From Asterias rubens (Eukaryota; Echinodermata; Asteroidea; Forcipulatida; Asteriidae): DNA of 64,000 bases. The position numbers were made by a program, and so were the translations under genes. The first letter of the stretch is position 1, and the number at the start of each line of letters is the position of its first letter. This document shows positions 34,184-46,192 of this stretch, in pieces. The stretch spans positions 1,550,001 through 1,614,000 of the forward strand of contig NC_047066.1 of the NCBI RefSeq assembly GCF_902459465.1, in the 5' to 3' direction. Under the pieces are notes generated by a model. The model was not told where the DNA came from. It made no database searches and saw only the letters and a list, made by a program, of their open reading frames with translations.

Positions 34184-37100
34184 TAAAGCTAAAGTAGCAG
34201 TCCCGGCCGATTTTTTACCTCCCAAATACGTTAAACGTAGGCTGTTATTTTCAGGAGTATGAGTTAAATTAGTTAAACAGAAAAACTGCAGTTCTTTTCA
34301 GAACTGAGTAGTATCCCGAATTAGTTAAAAAGCAAAACTGTAGTTCTTTTCAGAACTGAGTTTAAGAGCAGAACGGTTCTTTTTAGCTAAGTAGTATCCC
34401 GAATTAGATATAAAAAGAAAAACTGCAGTTCTTTTCAGAACTGAGTAATAGCAGAAAGGTTCTTTTCAGGTCTCCCGAATCCGTTAAAAAGGAAAACTGC
34501 GGTTCCTTTCAGAACTGAGTTTAAGAGCAGAGCGGTTCTTTTCAGAACTGAGTAGTCTTCCGAATTAGTTAAAAAGAAAAACTGCGGTTCTTTTCAGAAC
34601 CGAGTTTAAGAGCAGAACGGTTCTTTTCAGAGCTGAGAAGTCCTCCGAATTAGTTAAAAAGGAAAACTGCGGTTCTTTTCAGAACTGAGTTTGATAGCAG
34701 AACGGTTCTTTTCAGAGCTGGGTAGTCTTCAGAATTAGTTAAAAAGGAGAACTGCAGTTCTTTTCAGAACTGAGTTTGATAGCAGAACGGTTCTTTTCAG
34801 AGCTGGGTAGTCTCCCGAATTAGTTAAAAAGGAGAACTGCAGTTCTTTTCAGAACTGAGTTTGATAGCAGAACGGTTCTTTTCAGAGCTGGGTAGTCTCC
34901 CGAATTAGTTAAAAAGGAGAACTGCAGTTCTTTTCAGAACTGAGTTTGATAGCAGAACGGTTTATTTCAGAGCTGGGTAGTCTCCCGAATTAGTTAGAAA
35001 GCAGAGCAGTTCTTTTCGGAACTTAGTAGTGTCCAGAATTATTTAAAAAGAAAAACTGCAGTTCTTTTCAGAACTGAGTTTAAGAGCAGAATAGTTGTTT
35101 TCAGAACTAAGTAGTTTCCCGAATTAGTTAAACAGAAAAACTGCAGTTCTTTTCAGAACTGAGTTTAAGAGCAGAATAGTTGTTTTCAGAACTAAGTAGT
35201 TTCCCGAATTAGTTAAAAAGAAAAACTGCAGTTCTTTTCAGAACTGAGTTTAAGAGCAGAATAGTTCTTTATAGAACTAAGTAGTATCCCGATATAATTA
35301 AAAAGAAAAATTGCAGTTCTTTTCAGAACTGAGTTTAAGAGCAGAACAGTTATTTACAGAGCTGAGAAGTCTTCAGAATTAAAGTTAAAAAGCGGAACAG
35401 TTCTTTTCAGGGCTAAGTAGTCTCCCGAACTAGTTAATAAGAAAAACTGCAGTTCTTTTCAGAACTGAGTAATAGCAGAACGGTTCTTTTCAGGTCTCCC
35501 GAATCCGTTAAAAAGTAGAACTGCAGTTCTTTTCAGAACTGGGTTTAATAGCAGAACGGTTCTTTTCAGAGCTGGGTAGTCTTCAGAATTAGTTAAAAAG
35601 GAGAACTGCAGTTCTTTTCAGAACTGAGTTTGATAGCAGAACGGTTCTTTTCAGAGCTGAGTATAGGTACCGAATTAGATATAAAGCTGAACTGCAGTTC
35701 TTTTCAGAACTGAGTTTGATAGCAGAACGGTTCTTTTCAGAGCTGGGTAGTCTCCCGAATTAGTTAAAAAGGAGAACTGCAGTTCTTTTCAGAACTGAGT
35801 TTAAGAGCAGAACAGTTCTTTTCAGAGCTGAGTATAGGTACCGAATTAGATATAAAGCTGAACTGCAGTTCTTTTCAGAACTGAGTTTAAGAGTAGAACG
35901 GTTCTTTTCAGAGCTGGGTAGTCTCCCGAATTAGTTAGAAAGAAAAACTGCAGTTCTTTTCAGAACTGAGTTTGATAGCAAAACGGTTTATTTCAGAGCT
36001 GGGTAGTCTCCCGAATTATTTAAAAAGAAAAACTGCAGTTCTTTTCAGAACTGAGTTTCATAGCAGAACGGTTTATTTCAGAGCTGGGTAGTCTCCCGAA
36101 TTAGTTAGAAAGCAGATCAGTTCTTTTCAGAACTTAGTAGTGTCCAGAATTATTTAAAAAGAAAAACTGCAGTTCTTTTCAGAACTGAGTTTAAGAGCAG
36201 AATAGTTCTTTTCAGAACTTAGTAGTATCCCGATTTAATTAAAAAGAAAAAACTGCAGTTCTTTTCAGAACTGAGTTTAAGAGCAGAACAGTTCTTTTCA
36301 GAGATGAGTAGTCTCCCGAATTAGTTAAAAAGCAGAACAGTTCTTTTCAGAACTGAGTTTAAGAGCAGAATAGTTGTTTTCAGAACTAAGTAGTATCCCG
36401 AATTAGTTAAACAGAAAAACTGCAGTTCTTTTCAGAACTGAGTTTAAGAGCAGAATAGTTGTTTTCAGAACTAAGTAGTATCCCGAATTAGTTAAACAGA
36501 AAAACTGCAGTTCTTTTCAGAACTGAGTTTAAGAGCAGAATAGTTGTTTTCAGAACTAAGTAGTATCCCGAATTAGTTAAACAGAAAAACTGCAGTTCTT
36601 TTCAGAACTGAGTTTAAGAGCAGAATAGTTGTTTTCAGAACTAAGTAGTATCCCGAATTAGTTAAAAAGAAAAACTGCAGTTCTTTTCAGAGCTGAGTTT
36701 AAAAGCAGAACAGTTATTTACAGAGCTGAGTAGTCTTCAGAATTAAAGTTAAAAAGCGGAACAGTTCTTTTCAGGGCTAAGTAGTCTCCCGAACTAGTTA
36801 ATAAGAAAAACTGCAGTTCTTTTCAGAACTGAGTAATAGCAGAACGGTTCTTTTCAGGTCTCCCGAATCCGTTAAAAAGAAAAACTGCGGTTCCTTTCAG
36901 AACTGAGTTTAAGAGCAGAGCGGTTCTTTTCAGAACTGAGTAGTCTTCCGAATTAGTTAAAAAGGAGAACTGCAGTTCTTTTCAGAACTGAGTTTGATAG
37001 CAGAACGGTTCTTTTCAGAGCTGGGTAGTCTCCCGAATTAGTTAAAAATGAGAACTGCAGTTCTTTTCAGAACTGAGTTTGATAGCAGAACGGTTTATTT

Positions 37101-38505
37101 CAGAGCTGGGTAGTCTCCCGAATTAGTTAAAAAGGAGAACTGCAGTTCTTTTCAGAACTGAGTTTGATAGCAGAACGGTTCTTTTCAGAGCTGGGTAGTC
37201 TCCCGAATTAGTTAAAAAGGAGAACTGCAGTTCTTTTCAGAACTGAGTTTGATAGCAGAACGGTTTATTTCAGAGCTGGGTAGTCTCCCGAATTAGTTAG
37301 AAAGCAGAGCAGTTCTTTTCGGAACTTAGTAGTGTCCAGAATTATTTAAAAAGAAAAACTGCAGTTCTTTTCAGAACTGAGTTTAAGAGCAGAATAGTTG
37401 TTTTCAGAACTAAGTAGTATCCCGAATTAGTTAAAAAGAAAAACTGCAGTTCTTTTCAGAGCTGAGTTTAAAAGCAGAACAGTTATTTACAGAGCTGAGT
37501 AGTCTTCAGAATTAAAGTTTAAAAGCGGAACAGTTCTTTTCAGGGCTAAGTAGTCTCCCGAACTAGTTAATAAGAAAAACTGCAGTTCTTTTCAGAACTG
37601 AGTAATAGCAGAACGGTTCTTTTCAGGTCTCCCGAATCCGTTAAAAAGAAAAACTGCGGTTCCTTTCAGAACTGAGTTTAAGAGCAGAGCGGTTCTTTTC
37701 AGAACTGAGTAGTCTTCCGAATTAGTTAAAAAGGAGAACTGCAGTTCTTTTCAGAACTGAGTTTGATAGCAGAACGGTTCTTTTCAGAGCTGGGTAGTCT
37801 CCCGAATTAGTTAAAAATGAGAACTGCAGTTCTTTTCAGAACTGAGTTTGATAGCAGAACGGTTTATTTCAGAGCTGGGTAGTCTCCCGAATTAGTTAGA
37901 AAGCAGATCAGTTCTTTTCAGAACTTAGTAGTGTCCAGAATTATTTAAAAAGAAAAACTGCAGTTCTTTTCAGAACTGAGTTTAAGAGCAGAACGGTTCT
38001 TTTTAGAGCCAAGTAGTCTCCCGGATAAGTTAAAAAGCAAAACAGTTCTTTTCAGAACTGAGTAGTCTCCCGAATTAGTTAAAAAGCAGGACAGTTCTTT
38101 CCAGAACTGAATTTTAGAGCAGAACGGTTCTTTTCAGAACTGAGTAGTCTCCCGAATTAGTTAAAAAGCAGGACAGTTCTTTTCAGAACTGAGAAGTCAC
38201 CCGAATTAGTTTTAAAGCAGGACAGTTCTTTTCAGAACTGAGAAGTCTCCCGATTTAGTTTTTAAAAAAAACTGCAGTTCTTTTCAGAACTGAGTTTAAG
38301 TGCAGAACGGTTTTTTTCAGAGCTGAGTATAGTCTCCCGAATTAGTTTTAAAGCAGGACAGTTCTTTTCAGAACTGAGAAGTCCCCCGAATTAGTTTTAA
38401 AGCAGGACAGTTCTTTTGAGAACTTGCAACTCTCCCGAATTGGTTAAAAAGCAGTTCTTTTCAGAGTTCTTTTCAGAAATTGATGTACCCCAAACCATAT
38501 AATTA
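34184..38505 (+). repeat. 85-bp tandem array, about 50 units
   Basis: The unit has two diverged halves, CTGCAGTTCTTTTCAGAACT and CGGTTCTTTTCAGAGCTGGG, joined by AGTCTCCCGAATTAGTTAAA. The spacing is exactly 85 bp at 34750, 34835 and 34920. Each unit can fold CAGTTCT-TTTC-AGAACTG. The left edge (AATAAAGCTAAAGTAGCAGT) and right edge (TGTACCCCAAACCATATAAT) match the ends of element R at 28303-28502, so the whole array looks like one internally expanded copy. No CRISPR features: no unique spacers. Confidence 0.9.
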
Positions 38506-39244
38506 TTTCCTTCTTATTCCCCTTTTTGTAAATCTTTCCACTAACCCCTAAATACGTTTTGTTTTCTGTAAAAAGAAGAAAGTCGAAAAATTACTGATAG
38601 AGTGCAATAACAAAAACATTGAAAATGAAGCTAAAAATAAGATAACTCATTTGAGAGCGCAAATAGTGGAGGTCGGATAACGCAAGTTATCCTAAAGCAA
38701 GATCAAGACAAGACGAAGACTTCGAAGTGTAAGAGAAGATCTAACCCGTTCTCTTGCAGAATCCAACCCCTCGTACCGCCCCTTCCCCTCTAAGATGTTC
38801 TGCGATCTTGTTGATGTTGTCCTTGCTTGTGCAGCTTTCAATGTGACATCACCACTTTCTTGGCATTTCTTGAGTCGCATATTGGTCGTAGCCAGTGATG
38901 CTTTTTAAATAGGAGACTATAGTCTTACTGGAAATGTCTGCTGGGGTTGACACTTCATCAAGTCATCAGATGTCATGCTAGTATTGTATTGTCGTAGTGT
39001 TGTAATTTTCTTAATATATGGTATTGTTTATAAGTTGAAGAGTACAAAATCCAGCTAAACTTTATTCATAACTATTTCTAATCAATCCTGTACACATTTT
39101 GTGTAGAGAAAAATTATTGAGCAACAAAATGGGTTCAGCACTTTTCCCTTTCGCTTTTTACTGATAACACAAACATTAAACCTACGAAAACAAATCTTAT
39201 AGAAGAAGTCAAAGATGCAGTTACATGTCACAGTGCAGTGTCAC
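38506..39244. other. Non-coding flank of the array
   Basis: No supported gene. GTCGGATAACGCAAGTTATC near 38672 and AGTGGAGGTCGGAT... resemble CAACATCCGACCTCCACTTT at 34093, in inverted orientation, so the array may sit inside a larger inverted-repeat structure (34093-38677). Confidence 0.45.
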
Positions 39245-40190
39245 CATTCATTTGATGATTTATGAGTAGTAAATACATAATTTAGATCAAATAAAGCAAT
39301 ATTTACATATTCCTAATACCAGCATCCTATCTGTTGTAAATGTAAACATCTTCAACTAAATATTGTTTTGTGTTTAAGCTTAAGACAATAATAGTTAGTT
39401 TATAAGCATCAAACCTCTTTTCAGTGATTAATGTCTGATTTAGGAGTTGTAAACACATAATTTAGATTAACTAAATTAGTATTTACATATTCCGAAAATC
39501 AGCATTACATCAACTCCGAATGTATAGGTTTTTGATAAAACTTGAAATTTAAGGTTCAAACTCATACTTGAATAATTCTTTCAAGATGAGTAATTGTTTT
39601 AAGCAAAACAAAATGATAAATCATAGATTCTGAATTTGTGCTAAGGGCAGTTAATCTTCGCACATAAATGTTTTAAAGTAATGAGATGCAGACAAATAAT
39701 ACTGAAGAGTAATTGATTAATGTTTGATTTAGGAAGTAGTAAATAGACAATTTAGATCTGCTAAATTAAAATTTACTAACTCCTAATATCAGCATTACAT
39801 CTGTTGTATTGTAAACATCGATCCTTCAACTAAAAATGTTGTGTTTTATTTTAAGACAAGTACAGTTTATTAATAAATAACATATTATTATAGTAGTTGG
39901 ATGATTAATGTTCGATTTAGGAGTTGTAAATAGATAATTTAGATAAGCTAAATTTTTATTTATTAACTTCTAATATCAGCATTACATCTATTGTAATATA
40001 AACATCTTCAACTAAATATTTTGTTGTGTTTTACAGTTTATTAATAAATAACATATTATAATGAGTTGGATGATTAATGTTCGATATAGGAGTCGTAAAT
40101 AGATAATTTAGATAAGCTAAATTGATATTTACATATTCCTAATATCAGCATTACATCAGCTCTAAAAGCAGGCTTTTCAACTGAGTATTT
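39245..40190. repeat. Irregular AT-rich repeat, five copies
   Basis: Five copies of a segment with GTAAATAGATAATTTAGATA, then TATTTACATATTCCTAATATCAGC and ACATC, at about 39267, 39446, 39737, 39925 and 40096. Spacing is 170-190 bp except for one 291-bp step. Between copies TAAACATCTTCAACTAAATA also recurs. Confidence 0.8.
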
Positions 40191-40873
40191 AAAAAAAGAT
40201 AATAGCTTTATACTAAGTATAAATTTGCTCGTTTAAATCAAAGTAAAATAAACAAAGCAAAGGACCAATAGAAAACTTGTAAAAAACACAAGTTTTTGAA
40301 AGATATAGTCCTGACGATTACCAATCTATGATAAAAGATTACGATAATCGGCACCATTGCAAATAACTTCCCCAAACCTCTTACTTATGAGCGCTGCGAA
40401 AACAAAAGAAAAGAGACAACAAAGAAAATGAAGAAGAAAAAGAAGAAAAGAGTAAGAAAAAAGGAAGAATGACGAAGGGAGAAGGGGGAGTGGCATCACC
40501 TTGGTCGAGAGACACCAATGATGCCTTGGTACGTATGGGTGTGGTAAGATAGTATAGGCCTAGAGTATTAGTGTTGGCCTATAGAGATAAGACTAACCAC
40601 TACTTCAGCAGGCGATGGGTAAAGTGTATTACGGTGTGACTGGTGTAGTACTTAGTCTTGTTTCAAGACGCTCAATCTCTTGTCTTTTGTGGTGACATAA
40701 AATAATATGTACATTTTAAGGACGGTAAAAACAAGTCCATAAATGTATTGAAGATAATGTCTTGAAACACAACTAAGAACTTCGTCGTCATCAGTAAAAC
40801 CAGAACTTGAATATAGACAATGAAGACGCTCTTCACAAAGACTTTTCAGTATAAGCTGAATAGGCCTACCACT

Positions 40874-40906
<33 letters not shown>

Positions 40907-41479
40907 GTTTATTTCCACACTTTCAAAATCACAATCAGTATCAAATCATAGGCAATGTATTGGTTGGAAGTAAAGAAATAAATAGTTGTTTGATAAGATT
41001 AATTAAATGAATAATTACCATTGACATTAGTGAAACTGTGGGGCACCCATACAGAAGCAAGGCTTGTAAGGGTATGGTTCCCTGAGCAAGCTTGTGCATT
41101 GAGCCGATAATTATTTAAATTGATGTGTTGTGGAAGAAGATACCCCTCCAGGTAGGAAACATGTCCCAGAAAGGACAGGTGTACTCAAAAAGGCTCAATG
41201 CACAAGCTGCTAACGATGAAAGTAGTTACCTGTAACAACGAACAATGGACAAAACAAACAAAGACGGGTCAGCAAAACAATATGCAACAATATTCCACAA
41301 ATGGCATTTGGGTTGGTAATCCTGTTTTTCGTGCTTAGCAGCTCTGTTAAATTGGGCCCAGGTAAAGTCTCAGGGGTAGTGAGAAAGACAAACAACCCCC
41401 TTTGTCTCCACAGCATAACCTAGCCTTTTTTATGCTAATTTTTATATTTTTGTGCTAACAGAAGCTAATGAGGTCGAGC
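40191..41479. other. Non-coding with simple repeats
   Basis: 40390-40500 is purine-rich (AAAGAAGAAAAG type). 40873-40905 is an (AATC)n microsatellite. 41204-41360 resembles the GGGCCCAATTTCAT MITE family (right end GCTCTGTTAAATTGGGCCCA). No gene seen. Confidence 0.55.
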
Positions 41480-41499
41480 TTTTTGCAGCAAAAGCGCTC

Positions 41500-42020
41500 A
41501 TCATTTCTCTCCATATAAAAGTTTCTTTTTTGTGTTTGTTTTCCAGAGTCTTACTATACCTGCTCTTTACGAAAGGTTAAGTATTGGGTAAAGTATGTAA
41601 GGGCAAGTCTGCCCTCCCGGTTTTTTTGTAAAAACATTTCTCTTCATGTAACCAGTCCCTTTTTTGTGTTTGTTTTCCAGAGTCTGAACCTGCTCTTCTT
41701 TATGAAAAGTGAAGTAATGGGTAAAGTATGTGGGGGCAAAAGCATCACAAACGGAAACTTACTTTTCACCTCCCCGGTTTTTTTTTACATTTCTCTTCAT
41801 GTAACAAGTTCCTTGTTTGTGTTTGTTTTCCAGTGTATGAACCTGCTCTTCTTTATGAAAGGTTAAGTATCGGGTAAAGTATGCGAGGACAAAAGCATGT
41901 GAACGAAAACTTACTTTTCCCCTCCCCGGTTTAAAAAAAATAATAATAATAATCTCGCATTTAACAACCCTTTGTTGTTTGCTTTCCAGAGTCTGGTAAC
42001 CTGCTCTTTAAGAAGCGAGT
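41500..42020 (+). repeat. Tandem repeat containing splice-acceptor-like motif, four copies
   Basis: Four copies, about 145-155 bp apart, of TTTTGTGTTTGTTTTCCAG followed by AGTCTGAACCTGCTCTTCTT and a GAAAGGTTAAGTA-like donor (AG edges near 41546, 41681, 41833 and 41989). Units also share TTTCTCTTCATGTAACCAG and CCTCCCCGGTTTTTTT. The 28-nt segment between acceptor and donor motifs resembles a repeated micro-exon; whether it is spliced is unknown. Confidence 0.7.
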
Positions 42021-42076
42021 AGCAGGTGTTTGCAGCAATTTTGGTTGTAGTGAATTATTGGGTGTGAGGGTACCGT

Positions 42077-42345
42077 GGGTGCCAGCACCCACGAGGGTGT
42101 TGATGATCAAACTGAGAGACCCTTTTTGGGCCCATAGTCCGGCGGATGGAAAGGGGGTAAGTGGGCGCCCCCAATCAATTACGACTACTATAATGGACAG
42201 GTTCCTCTCGATTGCCAGCACCCACGAGGGTGTTGATGATCAAACCGAGAGACCCTTTTGGGGCCCATAGTCCGGTGGATGGAGAGGGGTAAGAGGGCGC
42301 CCCCAATCCATAAGATGTTACGACTACTATTATGGGACAGGAGCC
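42077..42345. repeat. 133-bp direct duplication
   Basis: Two adjacent copies of about 133 bp, each with TGCCAGCACCCACGAGGGTG, GAGAGACCCTTTT, GGGCCCATAGTCCGG and GGGCGCCCCCAATC. Confidence 0.85.
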
Positions 42346-42467
42346 TCACGACTGGGATCGAGAAAAATCTCAAAGTACAAAAAGAAATTGTACTTAGAGA
42401 CTTTTTGTGTGTAAAAGAAAATTAACTTTTCTTTTCACAAGCTAACATTGTTTTTGTTTTTCCACAG

Positions 42468-42538
42468 AATTGTTTTATGGTGTGTCAGGCGCCTTAGACA
42501 TCGATGGCAGCACTGGGACACCGTAGATAACAACAGTG
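42468..42538 (+). other. Exon-like segment
   Basis: Acceptor TTTTTCCACAG and donor AACAGTG/GTAATT bound 71 nt that are open in one frame. I do not recognise the peptide. It could be an exon of an unknown plus-strand transcript, together with 43294-43386. Confidence 0.25.
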
Positions 42539-42580
42539 GTAATTTTGGGGTTGTACCGGTATGGTAAACCTCACTTTGGT

Positions 42581-42663
42581 TAGACTTGATTCAAGTCCCG
42601 TTCTCGTGCGGGGAGGTCCATAAGCATATCCGAAAGCAAGAGATTAGGACTTGAGTCAAGTCT
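42581..42663. repeat. Inverted repeat AGACTTGATTCAAGTCC
   Basis: Arms of 17 nt at both ends (AGACTTGATTCAAGTCC, and GGACTTGAGTCAAGTCT inverted) with one mismatch. A related pair flanks 60364-60714. Confidence 0.7.
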
Positions 42664-43293
42664 ACACTTTGGCTAATTGTTGTGACCCAAAATGCTAACC
42701 TTTCTAGATGATAGGTTTCTTCCAAAATGCAGATCCAGTTTTCTTCTTGAGGATGACAAAGTAGTTTGTGTTCTGAAGTCTTCACTGAGCTGAAATTTAT
42801 GTCTACCAGCAGGGACAGTGGTTTTGAAAGATTTGGTAACGTATCGCCTGTATCGATAGTTATTAGTTAGTGGTGAAGAACCTGTATCAACAACTCAATC
42901 AGTACACTTGGGAGGATCGTCGTCTACTCTAAACGTCTCTTATCCTAAATGTCTCTTGTCCATATTGAAGAAAAAGTTTAACCTGCATCGGATCTTGAAA
43001 TTTTCAAAGTATTTCCTAAATGTAAAGTTATATATAACAACAGCCAAAATACTTGTTGAGATTCTACAACAGAAAGCATCATGAGCAACCTGCCATCCAC
43101 CGAGGTAAAACAATTCAGACTCGGCAACCAGCCTCAACAAGATGCTTGTACATTCAATACAAAATTTGTTTGAATTGCAATCCTCCATGAAACAATAGAA
43201 CTTGGCTGTTCTTGCAATCTTTTGTAAAAGAAATTGTATAAATTAACTTTGACGAACTTGTTCTTGGCCTCATCACTGTATTCTATTCCACAG

Positions 43294-43386
43294 TCTATTG
43301 TGCTGTCGTGGTGACTTCAACCGGACCTGCTGCGATGTGAATCAGTTGAGGATAAAGGATGAAAAGAACCAACAACAGACCGTTCG
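43294..43386 (+). other. Exon-like segment
   Basis: Bounded by TTCTATTCCACAG and a strong donor GTAAGTTTG; 93 nt, open throughout in one frame with a Cys-rich start, but that frame does not continue in phase from 42468-42538. Unrecognised. Confidence 0.25.
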
Positions 43387-43509
43387 GTAAGTTTGACAAA
43401 AAAGTTCTGGGCCTTTGTCTTTGAAGAGAAGTTTCATCCCACAAATTGAGCAAAGGAGGTCAGAACAGTACTTTTGTAGGTTTCAAGTAGTCCAAGTTAA
43501 AGAATACAA

Positions 43510-43612
43510 CCTACTCCGCGGTAGTAGAATATACATAGCAAGACGGTTCTCTAAAGAACAAACTCTACGTGGCAAGTAGATCCACACATGGTGTTATACC
43601 GCCAACCAAATA
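43510..43612 (+). mobile_element. Element R, 3' half
   Basis: CTACTCCGCGGTAGTAGAAT, then the hairpin GTTCTCTAAAGAAC and ACACATGGTGTTATACCGCC match the right part of the copy at 28303-28502. Confidence 0.75.
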
Positions 43613-44082
43613 CAATCCTTCGATCCTTAAGTTTGCGCTAACCACAACATACACAACGAACTGGTGGACAATTTCATTAAAATTTCATGGTCAAGTTTTT
43701 CAGAAAAATATCTTTAAAAACCCACAAAAAACAATCAAACAAACCGTAAACAAACAAACCTGGAATGATGTGTCATGCTTTGCTTTTGTCTCTGTTCGTT
43801 GAACTGCGAAGTTCGATGAAAATTTTGGCTGGCTCGTGATAGCTTTCAAACTTTTCACAGAACAAGTGATATTTGTATTCAAACAGCATATTATTATGAA
43901 AGTCTCTGAATTTTTTTACAACTTTTCTACCACAGATTGAGACGATGACATTGGAGATGACATCCCAACCTTAGGGGCATCAGCGCTTGGACTGGTACCA
44001 CCGGCTGAAGGACTGTATCAACGGTTGGAAGTGACGTAGAGATATGGAGCTAGATTTTGTAACTACAGCACTTATGTCTGAA

Positions 44083-44430
44083 GGCAGAGTACACGTTTGG
44101 TAGTTACTGCAAAATTACCATAACATCTTTCTTGGTCAAGAAACATTGTTAGAAACATACCCTTTTGAGGTAAAAGTAGTTTTCGAGAAAGGGGGGTGTA
44201 ATGATTCACCAACATTTGAATATGAGAAAAACTTTAGGTATGAAGCTTTTCTCAGTCATCCGAAAGCACAACATTATTTACAACGATGGGTTTTTCTTTC
44301 ATCATTAAATCCTTGCACCTTTGATATCCAATTGAGCAAAACAAATTGCCTTTTTGTATGTTTAAATTGGGTGAAAACCAAGAGTGAAGAAAATGGTCTT
44401 TGACAATATTACCAAAAGTCTGCTCTGCCT
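44083..44430 (+). mobile_element. MITE M1, diverged copy
   Basis: Starts GGCAGAGTACACGTTTGGTA and ends ACCAAAAGTCTGCTCTGCCT with TTAA at 44431-44434. The 85-codon frame at 44146-44403 lies wholly inside it and is not a gene. Confidence 0.75.
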
Positions 44431-44541
44431 TTAAGAAAGTGCCAAGTCTGCTAGACGATTCTCCTGGGCATGGAGTTCAAGTGAAACAATCTGGATGACG
44501 ACGACGCATTGAAGACGCACCAGGAGAAGATCATCTTAATA

Positions 44542-44742
44542 CCCCCATCACATCGAACTCGTTCCCACACGTCCTGAAAAAATGTAGTCTTGGTGCAAGA
44601 CAGTTGTAGTGTGCACAGGCGCCGGCGATGAGGGAGCGAGCGGAAGATCGCGTTAGTCAAGTGATAGTTTGAATAACAACGTCTTGCACCAAGACTATAC
44701 TTTTCAGAACATAGTGAGAACGAGTTCGGTGTGTGATGTGGG
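44542..44742. mobile_element. MITE with long terminal inverted repeats
   Basis: CCCCCATCACATCGAACTCG pairs with CGAGTTCGGTGTGTGATGTG, and further in TAGTCTTGGTGCAAGAC pairs exactly with GTCTTGCACCAAGACTA. Non-coding. Confidence 0.8.
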
Positions 44743-44934
44743 ATTGGGTCATGTCACACAAGGCAGAAGGCACTCAGTTCCAGGCGATTTTAAAGAACAA
44801 AATCCATTCAAATTTCAGTGTTTTCATCATTTGCAAGCATACTGTTTTGTGTGTTGCCGAAATGTTTCTTTCGTGAAATGTTTCTTACAGTGCAAAGGTT
44901 GCCTCCAGGTTGTGACATGGCTTTTTTTTAAGGT

Positions 44935-45054
44935 TGTTTCCGAATTTGCGACTGTGGCTATGGCAAGGGTATTTCTATGGCCACCATCATGCTTTAACGC
45001 ATTTGCACGCGACGACCAAGCCACAGCCGAAGCCACAGTCGCAAATTCGCAGAC
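44935..45054. mobile_element. Short MITE, GCGACTGTGGCT ends
   Basis: TTTCCGAATTTGCGACTGTG and the inverse CACAGTCGCAAATTCGC bound 120 bp with a second AGCCACAG copy inside. The 131-codon frame crossing it is spurious. Confidence 0.75.
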
Positions 45055-45064
45055 ACTGCATTAG

Positions 45065-45242
45065 TATAGACCTTTATCACGGTGTGGTCATCTTGATTTA
45101 ACTCCATTCCATCTCATTGTAACCAAACTAAGGCTGGACGAAATAATAGTCTGGTGTCATGCGCAATGAATGTTAGCATTTATTACTGCTTTGGGAAACA
45201 GGGAACAGGACCAAGATAGTGACAGCGTGATAAAGGTCTATA
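45065..45242. mobile_element. MITE, TATAGACCTTTATCACG ends
   Basis: TATAGACCTTTATCACGGTG and the inverse GCGTGATAAAGGTCTATA bound 178 bp of non-coding sequence. A similar CATGATAAAGGGTTAATA end is seen near 60628. Confidence 0.8.
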
Positions 45243-45466
45243 TTGTTTACTCTATAGGCTTTTCTTGAATCCATCAAACTCCAATACCATTATTGTACCA
45301 AACAAAATTCCAGGCTGGCCTCATGCCAAGCATTGTTGTGCTATCACAAAAGCACATTCGTTATACATTGAAGTACATACTCTTTGGATTTTGATGGATT
45401 CGGGACACTTAGGAATACAACTCCAATCTCCATCTACTTGCCAGGTATATGAGCTCACCAAAAGTA

Positions 45467-45625
45467 TCTGGGCCTTTAGTTTTGCTAAACAACTTTCTGC
45501 TAATCAAAAATTAGATGGATACCAGCCACAATTGCATATGTAGCAATTGCACTCTTGCTGGTAACCATTATAATGGTGAGCATCATTTTTGTGTGCTTAA
45601 CAGCTCCATAAAATTTGGCCCTATT
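45467..45625. mobile_element. MITE, GGGCCCAATTTCAT family (diverged)
   Basis: A TGGGCCTTTAGTTTTGCTAA start and, inverted, GCTTAACAGCTCCATAAAAT then TTGGCCC. Inside, ACCAGCCACAATTGCATATG is typical of this family (compare ATACCAGTCACAATTTG at 32530). Confidence 0.6.
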
Positions 45626-46192
45626 ATGATAAGCGCAATTTATGAATCGTTTTTTGATGCCGAAAAATGACTTTTAATATAATGAAGGAAAGTTTAAAGT
45701 GATTCAGAAAACTAAAGCTGTACCAACATGAAGTTTAAAGTTTATTTAGAAAATCGTTGTTTAAAATTCCCTTCTTGTCTTTAACAATATCTTTCTCAGA
45801 AATTACAGCAAGAAATTATATATATATATTTTTTTTTACTTTATCATTATCAGTATAATTTCTTACAATAATTTTCAGTTATGAAAAAAAAGTTTCTTGA
45901 AAAACTTATTTAATAATGCAAAAATCTTCATCAAATCTGGTTTTTTTGGTCTGGCCCTTTAACTAAGTTATGTCTACAACTATCTTTTGGGTATTACGTT
46001 TACGGGCCCTCCATCTTTCTTATTCTGGTGATGCAAACGTAACTTTATTTTACAACCCTATAAAGTTCAAAGCGTTTGGGAAACTACAAGTGTACACCTT
46101 TGAGCGCAAAATTAATAGACAAATGCATCTTATTGAGAGATTCGCAATGTTGCAATTTAAATGCAATGCCCGCGCCACAATCACAACACCAG

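Noticed and set aside
34184..38505. CRISPR array
   Set aside because: The host is a eukaryote, the unit is contiguous without unique spacers, and the repeats vary freely.
44669..45064. 131-codon plus-strand frame
   Set aside because: It spans two MITEs and their inverted ends and has no family features.
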